From Chloroflexota bacterium (GTDB taxonomy: Bacteria > Chloroflexota > UBA6077 > CF-72): a stretch of 9,254 bases of DNA. The first letter of the stretch is position 1. Every line of letters starts with the position of its first letter. Positions 1 through 5,582 of this stretch are shown here, piece by piece. Position numbers and translations under genes: made by a program. The notes under the pieces were generated by a model. That model was not told the DNA's origin, ran no database searches, and saw only the letters and a program-made list of their open reading frames with translations. The stretch spans positions 1 through 9,254 of the forward strand of contig JAFAPL010000534.1 in the NCBI GenBank assembly GCA_019247135.1, given 5' to 3'.

Positions 1-1343
1 TACAGATCCGTGGCGAAAAACCGTCGTATGAGAACGCCAATGCTGAAAAAATATGCACCCAGAAATCCGAGGGTAACCACATTCAGGTTACTAACGACAT
101 GGGTCACGAAGTCGTCTACTGAAACGCCCTGCGCGAACAACTCGACGACCCCAAGCTCACCCGTCGGATAGATGATCAGGTGCCAGGCTCCGGCCAAGAT
201 CAGCGTGAGAACAATCAAGCACAGCAGATACTCGACGTTGCTGAAGGTACGGTCCTGGAGTTCGCGCCTGACGTTGGGGTTGGTGTAACCAATGTCTGTC
301 AGCTCCGTGTGACTCGTCCGTTCGAGCGTGCGCACGAGCAATTTGTTTGTCCCACCACCCAGATCCCACAGGTCCATGTAGATCTGACGTAGACGGATGT
401 CGCGCCGGCCGGCGATGAACAGCAATACCAGGAGCGACGGAAACAGGACGAGTGCCAGGTTCAGGATCATGATCACGAGGACGACGTCGCCTACTGGTAC
501 ATCCGTTGCATCGGTGACGGCCTGTTGGAGTCGCGTAACCGGACTCTCCACGGCATCGATGGCGACCCACAAGCCCGGATTGACCGAATCGATGAGCGCC
601 TGGTGGGAGACAGTCGATCGATTCGAATCCCAGGTGTCCTGCACGAGCTGAAGCGATGCCACCATTGCTCCGGTGGCACGCGCCGAGTCCTGGGCGAGAT
701 TCACCGCGGGATCCAGCATGCTGCGACGGAACGCTGTCACCGGCTGCTCACCCGACGTCGTCGTCGGAGTGGTCGTTGTCGTCGCAGCGGTCGTTGTCGT
801 CGCAACGCTGGTTGTCGCCGGATCGCTGGCCTTCTCGCGAATCAGCAGATGCAGTTCTTGCATCCGCGAATCAGCGTCGCGGATTCCGCCTTGCAAGAGA
901 TTGAGATCCGAGGCGACCGTATTTTCCTTGATGGTCCTGGTTGTGTCGTCCGCCACTGACCAATCGTTCAGGTCACGCGCGAGAGTCTGTGCGTTCCTGC
1001 GGTTTTCGAGGTTCAGCGTCTGCAAGTCGGCGGCGCGGCGGCTCAAATCGCTGTGCAACTGGGTGAGGCGATTCTGCGTACTTTTGAATTCCTGGTAGTT
1101 CTGTATCAGCAGCGCGAGAAACGCTGTGATCAGCACCAGCCAGATACCGCGATAGTGCACCGGGGGCTGACGCGCGATGACATACAGGACGCAAGCGCTC
1201 GAGAGCCAGATCGCCAGCCATAGCCAGGCGTCTCCGACGGCGATCAACCCTGGGGCCGCCAGAGGCAGGACGGCCAGAACCGCGACGAGTACAAACGCGA
1301 TGTACACGAAGCGCTGGCGCCACCACGCGAAATACGCGGGCAT
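1..1343 (-). CDS. Multi-pass membrane protein of unknown function, 3' end outside window
   Basis: The frame is open from an ATG at 1343 to the left edge, giving 447 residues with no stop in the window. The start is set by a strong Shine-Dalgarno sequence, GGGGAGG (1350-1356), six bases upstream. Hydrophobic segments lie at about residues 12-31, 38-57, 65-81, 285-311, 370-392 and 421-440. Positive charges (RQ at 9-11, the loop at 58-65, GRRDIRLR at 312-319, RR at 440-441) favour a cytoplasmic N-terminus and place residues 82-284 outside the membrane. That outer region begins with a Gln/Leu/Asn/Arg-rich helix of coiled-coil character (about 83-172), followed by a Thr-rich linker (177-197) and a second helical stretch. 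A cytoplasmic loop of about 58 residues (312-369) follows. I see no enzyme motif and recognise no family. It is separated by 169 bp from the purine nucleoside phosphorylase gene upstream and probably has its own promoter. Certain: it is a real coding frame. Unknown: its job. Confidence 0.85.
   Translation of the reverse strand, partial: MPAYFAWWRQRFVYIAFVLVAVLAVLPLAAPGLIAVGDAWLWLAIWLSSACVLYVIARQPPVHYRGIWLVLITAFLALLIQNYQEFKSTQNRLTQLHSDLSRRAADLQTLNLENRRNAQTLARDLNDWSVADDTTRTIKENTVASDLNLLQGGIRDADSRMQELHLLIREKASDPATTSVATTTTAATTTTTPTTTSGEQPVTAFRRSMLDPAVNLAQDSARATGAMVASLQLVQDTWDSNRSTVSHQALIDSVNPGLWVAIDAVESPVTRLQQAVTDATDVPVGDVVLVIMILNLALVLFPSLLVLLFIAGRRDIRLRQIYMDLWDLGGGTNKLLVRTLERTSHTELTDIGYTNPNVRRELQDRTFSNVEYLLCLIVLTLILAGAWHLIIYPTGELGVVELFAQGVSVDDFVTHVVSNLNVVTLGFLGAYFFSIGVLIRRFFATDL
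753..806 (-). repeat. Threonine-rich hexapeptide tandem repeat (three 18-bp units)
   Basis: Three 18-base units lie in frame within the partial membrane protein and encode VATTTT, AATTTT and TPTTTS (residues 180-197). The first two units (789-806 and 771-788) differ by one base. The third (753-770) has diverged. The stretch looks like a flexible linker between two helical segments on the predicted outer side of the membrane. Such Thr-rich linkers are often O-glycosylated in some bacteria, but nothing in this window shows that. Confidence 0.75.
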
Positions 1344-1392
1344 ATACAACCTCCCCGGCGCCAAATCTCCCCGAGTCGCGCCTGGCGCGGCC

Positions 1393-1421
1393 AGTCTGAG
1401 GCACGCGGGCCGACCTGTCAA
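1393..1421 (-). promoter_or_regulatory. Candidate sigma-70-type promoter for the membrane protein gene
   Basis: On the minus strand a perfect TTGACA (1416-1421) is followed after 17 bases by CAGACT (1393-1398), a weak -10 box that keeps the important A at position 2 and T at position 6. The predicted start, near 1386, would give a leader of about 43 bases ending in the GGGGAGG ribosome binding site. A perfect GC-rich palindrome (1377-1389) sits at the predicted start and could be an operator. Pattern match only. Confidence 0.4.
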
Positions 1422-1443
1422 CCACCGCGGAAAGCGCGGCATG

Positions 1444-1473
1444 GCTGGTCAGGCACGGCACGCGGTGACCAGC
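1444..1473 (-). terminator. Candidate hairpin after the purine nucleoside phosphorylase gene
   Basis: GCTGGTCA (1444-1451) and TGACCAGC (1466-1473) form a perfect 8-bp stem with a 14-base loop, about 40 bases past the stop codon of the nucleoside phosphorylase gene. A smaller hairpin, CCGCG-GAAAG-CGCGG (1425-1439), follows at once. Neither has a U-tract on the minus strand, so an efficient intrinsic terminator is doubtful. They may instead stabilise a 3' end or slow polymerase before the next promoter. Confidence 0.25.
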
Positions 1474-1512
1474 GGCCGCCACGCGCCAAACACGACTCCG
1501 AAAGCTCGAACG

Positions 1513-2352
1513 TTAGCGGGCGAGGGCGGCGAGGACGCCGCGGACCACGGCGGCGAGGCGCGGTTTGACCTGCTCCGCGGCGGCAAGCACGTCAGCGTGC
1601 GACGTCTCGCGCGGCGCGTTGGGTCCCACCGTCATGTTGGTGATCGTGGAGAGACCGAGCACACGCATCTTCTCGTGACGGGCGACGATGACCTCAGGGA
1701 TCGTCGACATCCCGACGGCGTCAGCGCCGGCTCGCTGCAAGAACCTGATGTCGGCCAGCGACTCGAAGTTCGGTCCGCCGACCATGACGTACACGCCTTC
1801 GCGCAAGGCGAAGCCATGCTCGACTGCCGCCTGCTTCGCCAGCTTGCGCAACTCGGGGTCATACGCCGTCAGCATGTCGGGGAAGCGCACGCCCAATTCG
1901 GGGTCCTCCGGGCCGACGAGCGGGCTCTGGCCTGCCATTCCCATCAGGTTCAGATGATCGGTGAGCACCATCAGGTCGCCGGCGGCGAAAGCCTCGTTGA
2001 GACCGCCCGCCGCGTTCGTGACGACGAGCACCTCAGCACCGAGTCGGCGCATGGTGCGCACCGGCAACGTCACCTCCTGCGGGCTGTAACCCTCGTAGTA
2101 GTGAACGCGACCGCGCATCGCGACGATGGGCACGCCCTCGAGCATGCCCACGACAAACTGGCCCGCATGTCCCGTCACCGTCGATACGGGGAACTCGGGA
2201 ATCTCGGCGTAGGGCACGACTGTCGGCGCGACAATTTCATCGGCCAGGTCGCCCAGACCTGTGCCCAGTATGAGGGCGACCTTCGGGGTCACGGCCGCCC
2301 GCGCGCGAACAACGCTCGCGGCCGCGCTCGCTCGTTGCGCCAGGCCGGTCAC
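1513..2352 (-). CDS. punA: Purine nucleoside phosphorylase, trimeric (6-oxopurine) class
   Basis: It catalyses reversible phosphorolysis of inosine, guanosine and their deoxy forms to the free base and (deoxy)ribose 1-phosphate, a cytoplasmic step of purine salvage. The 279 residues match the usual 270-290 of the trimeric class. Visible motifs are the phosphate-binding loop LGTGLGDLADE (29-39), RVHYYEGY (82-89, His84), TNAAGGLN (112-119), GGPNFES (192-198, Glu197 for the base), GMSTIPEVIVARH (214-226, Met215) and ITNM (237-240). Asn239 is the residue that marks specificity for 6-oxopurines. His252 matches the ribose-contacting His of this class. Translation starts at a GTG (2352) that overlaps the TGA of the recombinase gene as GTGA. 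With no good Shine-Dalgarno sequence of its own, translational coupling is likely. Ser in the first phosphate loop of mammalian and Bacillus enzymes is Thr here (Thr31), a conservative change. Family and class are near certain; activity is inferred. Confidence 0.97.
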   Translation of the reverse strand: MTGLAQRASAAASVVRARAAVTPKVALILGTGLGDLADEIVAPTVVPYAEIPEFPVSTVTGHAGQFVVGMLEGVPIVAMRGRVHYYEGYSPQEVTLPVRTMRRLGAEVLVVTNAAGGLNEAFAAGDLMVLTDHLNLMGMAGQSPLVGPEDPELGVRFPDMLTAYDPELRKLAKQAAVEHGFALREGVYVMVGGPNFESLADIRFLQRAGADAVGMSTIPEVIVARHEKMRVLGLSTITNMTVGPNAPRETSHADVLAAAEQVKPRLAAVVRGVLAALAR

Positions 2353-3251
2353 GCTTTGGATGGGACTGGCGACTCGGGTGACTGCCCCGCGACCTGCGTG
2401 TATATCTGCGTCGTGGCGATGCTGGCGTGACCGAGAAGCTGGCGCAACTGCTCCAGCTGGACACCCTCCCCGATCGAGTTCTTCGCGAACGAATGCCGCA
2501 ATACATGCGGCGTGATGGCCGGTGGCAGCCCCGCGCCGCGAACGATGCCCTTCATCACGAGCCAGAAGCCCTGACGCGTCAAACGTAATCCGCGCTGGTT
2601 CACCACCAGCGCTTTCTCGTTGGGCATATTTCGGGTGAGATACGGCCGCGCGTCCTCCAGGTACTCCTTCAGACTCGCCACGGTCGCCGCATCGATGGGC
2701 AGGCGGCGCTCGCGGTTCGCACGACCGATCACGCGCACACGCGCATCAGCAAGATCGACGTCGTCCACGTCGAGCGTTACGAGCTCACCCACGCGCATAC
2801 CTGTCGCGCTGAGAAGACGCAGCATGGCGTGGTCGCGCTTGCCCTCCGGCGTATCCCTCGCCTCGGTGTACGCGAGAAGCAGTTGGACCTCGTCGGCCGC
2901 GATCGTTCGGGGCAGGGGTTTCTTGACCTCAGGCGAGCCCAGCCCGGCCGTCGGATCGGCCGCGACCTCGCCCTTTCGCCACAGGTACTGGTAGAGAGCG
3001 CGCAGAGCGGCGGTTTTACGAGCTACAGACGCCGAAGAGTAGCCGCGCTCTCGCAGATGCAGGAAGTATCCGCCGAGTCGCTCCTTGTCCACGCTTTGCA
3101 GGGGGATACTGGGCTTGCCCTCCCGCGCGGCCATGACTTCCAGGAAATCCGTGAACTGCAGCAGGTCGTTGCGGTACGCGGAGATCGTGTTCGGCGACAG
3201 GCGTCGCTCACCCTGGAGGTTGTGGAGGACCTCATCGATGCGCTCGATCAT
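2349..3251 (-). CDS. xerD: Site-specific tyrosine recombinase, XerC/XerD type
   Basis: Xer recombinases resolve chromosome dimers at dif by tyrosine-mediated strand exchange, usually with FtsK. The 300 residues match XerD (298). An N-terminal SAM-like core-binding domain (about 3-95) is followed by the catalytic domain (about 115-290). Active-site residues are Arg153 (ATGMRVGEL), His249 and Arg252 (PHVLRHSF), His275 (LLGHASIATT) and the nucleophile Tyr284 (QIYTQV). Each is offset by five from E. coli XerD. The beta-hairpin lysine (XerD Lys172, in GKGNKER) is replaced by Arg177 (GRANRERR), and no Lys lies nearby. The start is ATG at 3251, 15 bp after the stop of the GNAT-like gene, with only a weak AGG before it. 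It overlaps punA by 4 bp. That neighbour, as in the Bacillus subtilis xerD-deoB-punA operon, favours XerD over XerC or a phage integrase. I see no attachment site or excision gene nearby. Confidence 0.9.
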   Translation of the reverse strand: MIERIDEVLHNLQGERRLSPNTISAYRNDLLQFTDFLEVMAAREGKPSIPLQSVDKERLGGYFLHLRERGYSSASVARKTAALRALYQYLWRKGEVAADPTAGLGSPEVKKPLPRTIAADEVQLLLAYTEARDTPEGKRDHAMLRLLSATGMRVGELVTLDVDDVDLADARVRVIGRANRERRLPIDAATVASLKEYLEDARPYLTRNMPNEKALVVNQRGLRLTRQGFWLVMKGIVRGAGLPPAITPHVLRHSFAKNSIGEGVQLEQLRQLLGHASIATTQIYTQVAGQSPESPVPSKA

Positions 3252-3266
3252 CCTGGCGCACCGCTG

Positions 3267-3932
3267 TCAGCGCGCGGCGTCTGGTCGACGGGGAGGTCTA
3301 TCGGGTCGAGCGCCGGGTGGCCGTGGTCCATTCGGACGGCGTCGGCGCGGCGGCATAGCCGCATTCTGACGCACGGGACCGGCGGTCGGCCGCGGCGGTG
3401 GCGTGGGTGCGCGTGGTGTGGGGCGCTCTCGCGGGGCAGGCTGCGCAGGCTGCTGTGCGGCGGCCGCGTGTTGGCGGTCCCACTGCCAGATGGTCCAGTA
3501 GTGCGGTCGGCGATACTCCTCGCCGTCGAGGTAAAAGCCCGGTATGGATTGGAAGATCTCCAGCCATATCCGTGCATCCCGACGGATCTTGACCTGGGCG
3601 CCGGTCGGGCGAAACGAGTTGAACGCCTGGTCGAGCAGATAGCGCACAACCGCGGTCTGTGGCTCTTCACCGGTCGTGCCGACATCTCGAATCGAAAGAT
3701 TATCGTCAACCCGCATGTGGCATTCGATGAACCCGGCGACGTGCCACTCATGCGAGGGCCGATCGTAACGCTCCAGCACGAGAATGTCGCCCCGACTCGC
3801 CGCGCCGCGGTAGCTCTCACGACGGCCGGTGTGGTCGGGGTGTGCCAGTGTCGTCCCAATGCCGCGCCGCAACGCGGCGTCATCGGCAGCCTCGGCAGTC
3901 CGCACGCGGTACGCGAGCCGTCCTTCTTCCAC
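3267..3932 (-). CDS. GNAT-like domain protein with Pro/Arg-rich C-terminal tail
   Basis: This 221-residue protein has two parts. Residues 6-151 look like a GNAT acyltransferase fold: an N-terminal strand-helix (YRVRTAEAADDAALRR), central strands (ILVLERYD, WHVAGFIECHMRV), the strand and helix around 78-104 (LSIRDVG then AVVRYLLDQAF), and a closing IFQSIPGFYLDGEEY (126-140) that recalls the 'F-Y-x-x-x-GF' region. The acyl-CoA loop (Q/R-x-x-G-x-G/A) is not recognisable: GTTGEEPQTA stands in its place, so catalysis is doubtful. Residues 152-221 are a low-complexity, strongly basic Pro/Arg/Ala tail that could bind nucleic acid or another acidic partner. GTG at 3932 is the only start codon after the upstream in-frame stop and has AGGGAG before it. 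It lies 34 bp after the small gene and 15 bp before the recombinase, so cotranscription is likely. The GNAT assignment is fold-level inference. A longer alternative minus-strand frame over the same bases looks like a shadow. Confidence 0.65.
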   Translation of the reverse strand: MEEGRLAYRVRTAEAADDAALRRGIGTTLAHPDHTGRRESYRGAASRGDILVLERYDRPSHEWHVAGFIECHMRVDDNLSIRDVGTTGEEPQTAVVRYLLDQAFNSFRPTGAQVKIRRDARIWLEIFQSIPGFYLDGEEYRRPHYWTIWQWDRQHAAAAQQPAQPAPRERPTPRAPTPPPRPTAGPVRQNAAMPPRRRRPNGPRPPGARPDRPPRRPDAAR

Positions 3933-3966
3933 GGCGCTCCCTGCGGCAAGCGTAGTCCCCCACTGG

Positions 3967-4194
3967 TTAGGGTTGCACGCGCTGGGTAACCTGCAGCCAC
4001 TTCACGAACATCAACTTGCGTACCTGGCTGGCATCGAAACCGTAGGCTTCGAGTGAATAGCGCCACTTGTACAACGTGAGCTGATGCACTTCGTGCTCGG
4101 TCAGCGGATTTTCGGAGGCTGAGACTGACACTCCGACTGAAGGCTCTTCAGGCACACTGGGGTGACCGCTCGTGGGGCTGGGCTCTGCTATCAC
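3967..4194 (-). CDS. Small protein of unknown function (75 residues)
   Basis: GTG at 4194 follows a good Shine-Dalgarno sequence, AGAGGA (4203-4208), by eight bases. Residues 1-28 are Ser/Pro/Glu-rich and probably disordered. Residues 31-70 are rich in aromatic and charged residues (Tyr42, Trp44, Tyr46, Tyr51, Phe53, Phe63, Trp66) and look like two or three amphipathic helices, with a core around YKWRYSLEAYGFDASQV. There is no signal peptide or membrane helix. It ends 34 bp before the GNAT-like gene and appears to be the first gene of the cluster with the recombinase and nucleoside phosphorylase. I do not recognise the family. The ribosome binding site, the spacing and a plausible folded half support its being real. 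Confidence 0.65.
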   Translation of the reverse strand: MIAEPSPTSGHPSVPEEPSVGVSVSASENPLTEHEVHQLTLYKWRYSLEAYGFDASQVRKLMFVKWLQVTQRVQP

Positions 4195-4310
4195 GGGGGC
4201 TGTCCTCTTGTCCGTCCGCCGTGCACGAGTTTTGTGCGACGGTAGGCCGGCTCGCTCGTGATCTTGCTTGATCGAGTGTTACGTCCGCGTTGCGACGAGC
4301 AGTCCTCGCG
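4195..4310. other. Intergenic region between the ATPase and the small-protein cluster, with two inverted repeats
   Basis: These 116 bases should hold the end of the ATPase transcript and the promoter of the four-gene cluster, but I see no convincing -35/-10 pair. CTCGCG (4305-4310) and CGCGAG (4316-4321) form a perfect 6-bp stem whose 5-base loop contains the ATPase TAG stop codon. A second, imperfect stem pairs CTCG..ATC (4255-4263) with GATCGAG (4270-4276) around a 6-base loop, with a two-base bulge. Neither has a U-tract on the minus strand. The second could be an operator for the cluster. Confidence 0.3.
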
Positions 4311-5477
4311 CTACACGCGAGTCACAGAGCGCCGCAGCCAGCGGCGAAAGAACACGTCGGGGACTCGATACGTGCCGCGCTCGACACTTTCCACGAGCTC
4401 GCGATCGACGAGACGGCTCACCGCCCGCTGAACGCCTGATGCGGAGCCCAGGCCGTGCAGACGTCTCAGGTCTTCCTGAAACAGATGCACCGTTTCCTCG
4501 GCGGCGACGGCTTGAAGCACACTGCGCTGAGGCGGCGTGAGGCTCTCCCAGAGCTCGGTGAAGCGCGGCGTCTCCGCTTCGAGAACTACTTCCAGGGCAC
4601 GTTCGACCGTATCGACCGTGGCAGGCTTCTTCTGTGCGACCGCAAGCGTCCAGGTGAAGTACGCCAGTTCCTGAGTGTCATTCGGATGCGCGCCGGTCGC
4701 GGACACCAGTGATTCAGCCGCATTTGTCGCGATCTGCGAGTGTCCGGCCGCGAAGCGTTCGCGAATGAACGTGACGAACAGGTCAGACGGAATGGGTCCA
4801 AGTGTCACCGGGCGTGCCATCCGATACAGCGGTTCGCCGCCATCAGTGAAGATGCGCGTGAGCATGTGCTGACGACTACCCAGGAAGATGTGGGCGACCT
4901 CGGACTGTGTCTGGAAGACGGAGCGCATCGTGGCGGGGAGATGTGGGTCAAGATCGACCACCTCCTGGAACTCGTCCAGCACCAGCGCAACGCCACGCTT
5001 TCGTTCGCTGGCCACCTCAGCTGGAACGCGCAGCAGACCCTCGAGCGTTGCGTCGATGTCGCGATCGCCGGGGCCAATCGAAGGACCAAACTCGAATGCC
5101 ACGGAGCCGTCGGGCTTCAGCGTCACGCGCGGGCTGAGCGCCAGGTGTGAAAAGAAGCTTGTTGCCTTCTCGCGGGCGCGGTCGATGCCTGACAGCAGGC
5201 CTTCGTAGAGCGCGGTCGCGAGCGCGTCGGCCAGGCGGCGTTTGCTGGGCGTCCTGAGAACGTCCACGTAGGCAACCAGGACACCCGCGCGCCGCACGTC
5301 GTCGATGACGCGAAGCATGAGCGACGTCTTGCCGAAGCGTCGGGGCGAGATGAGGACGACGTTGGTGCCGTTGCGAATGTCAGCGGCGAGCGCGTGTGCT
5401 TCGGCGTCGCGGTCGGCGAAGTACTCGCCGGACACGATTTTGCCGAAGCGGAATGGCGGGATCGCGCTCACGCTCAA
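4311..5477 (-). CDS. Archaeal-type AAA+/STAND-like ATPase with C-terminal winged helix
   Basis: A 388-residue predicted P-loop ATPase of the COG1672 type, first described mainly in Archaea, whose cellular roles are mostly unknown. The N-terminus RFGKIVSGEYFADRDAE (10-26) is the family's entry motif. Walker A is SPRRFGKT (44-51), with Ser in place of the first Gly. Walker B is ALVLDEF (164-170) with Asp168 and Glu169. A sensor-like strand ends IFLGSRQHM (197-205). Residues 305-388 are helical and look like a winged helix: LTPPQRSVLQAVA, then a helix pair and a VERGTYRVPDVFFRRWL end. There is no membrane segment. The start is TTG at 5477, or GTG at 5471. Neither has a good ribosome binding site, and the nearest ATG (5486) is out of frame. 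It stands alone between two other transcription units, 105 bp after the response regulator. The family is confident; the function is not. Roles in defence, signalling or DNA metabolism are all possible. Confidence 0.88.
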   Translation of the reverse strand: MSVSAIPPFRFGKIVSGEYFADRDAEAHALAADIRNGTNVVLISPRRFGKTSLMLRVIDDVRRAGVLVAYVDVLRTPSKRRLADALATALYEGLLSGIDRAREKATSFFSHLALSPRVTLKPDGSVAFEFGPSIGPGDRDIDATLEGLLRVPAEVASERKRGVALVLDEFQEVVDLDPHLPATMRSVFQTQSEVAHIFLGSRQHMLTRIFTDGGEPLYRMARPVTLGPIPSDLFVTFIRERFAAGHSQIATNAAESLVSATGAHPNDTQELAYFTWTLAVAQKKPATVDTVERALEVVLEAETPRFTELWESLTPPQRSVLQAVAAEETVHLFQEDLRRLHGLGSASGVQRAVSRLVDRELVESVERGTYRVPDVFFRRWLRRSVTRV

Positions 5478-5481
5478 GCAC

Positions 5482-5509
5482 CATAACAGTATCGTATAAT
5501 ACTCGTTGG
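5482..5509. promoter_or_regulatory. AT-rich 11-6-11 inverted repeat upstream of the ATPase; candidate operator or promoter
   Basis: Plus-strand arms CATAACAGTAT (5482-5492) and ATACTCGTTGG (5499-5509) flank a 6-base centre, CGTATA. The arms match inverted at 7 of 11 positions, including a perfect AGTAT/ATACT core. It lies 5 to 32 bases upstream of the ATPase start, where core promoter elements would be, and is sharply more AT-rich than its surroundings. Minus-strand TATTAT within it could serve as a -10 box, though I find no good -35 at the right distance. An operator overlapping the promoter is the simplest reading. Confidence 0.4.
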
Positions 5510-5556
5510 TATAAAGTCTGCGCTGGCGTGGGGGTCAGTTCCGATCAGCTCAGGCG

Positions 5557-5575
5557 GGCTGGCGCTCGACCAGCC
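5557..5575 (-). terminator. Candidate terminator hairpin after the response regulator
   Basis: GGCTGGC (5557-5563) and ACCAGCC (5569-5575) form a 7-bp stem (one G-T wobble on the transcript) with a 5-base loop, eight bases past the regulator's stop codon, which is a tandem TGATGA. There is no U-tract downstream on the minus strand. Position and stem strength favour an end-of-operon role, but with low efficiency or with Rho. Confidence 0.35.
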
Positions 5576-5582
5576 AGAGTCA

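Noticed and set aside
753..806. CRISPR-like or non-coding tandem repeat
   Set aside because: The units are contiguous, 18 bases long, in frame and encode a Thr-rich linker. There are no spacers.
1177..2430. Long plus-strand open frame (417 codons) opposite the nucleoside phosphorylase
   Set aside because: It is antisense to a gene with unmistakable motifs. Its translation is His/Arg/Gly-rich with no motif, as expected for an antisense frame in GC-rich DNA.
2349..3251. Phage or integron integrase, implying a mobile island
   Set aside because: The length, motif spacing and punA neighbour fit a housekeeping Xer. There is no tRNA, attachment repeat, excisionase or other mobile gene in the window.
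2829..3989. Long plus-strand open frame (386 codons) opposite the recombinase and GNAT-like genes
   Set aside because: It crosses two minus-strand genes, has no family motif and is low-complexity and Arg-rich. It looks like a shadow frame.
3248..4066. Longer minus-strand frame (272 codons) overlapping the GNAT-like gene
   Set aside because: It would overlap the small gene and the recombinase start, has shadow-like composition and has no motif. The 221-residue frame has a ribosome binding site and fold-like segments.
4311..5477. Toxin-antitoxin or defence-system partner next to the ATPase
   Set aside because: Neither flanking gene looks like a toxin, antitoxin, nuclease or known defence effector, and both belong to other transcription units.
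5482..5509. Chromosomal dif site for the Xer recombinase
   Set aside because: Spacing fits 11-6-11, but the arms lack the conserved dif core and it overlaps a likely promoter. Kept as a finding, not annotated as dif.
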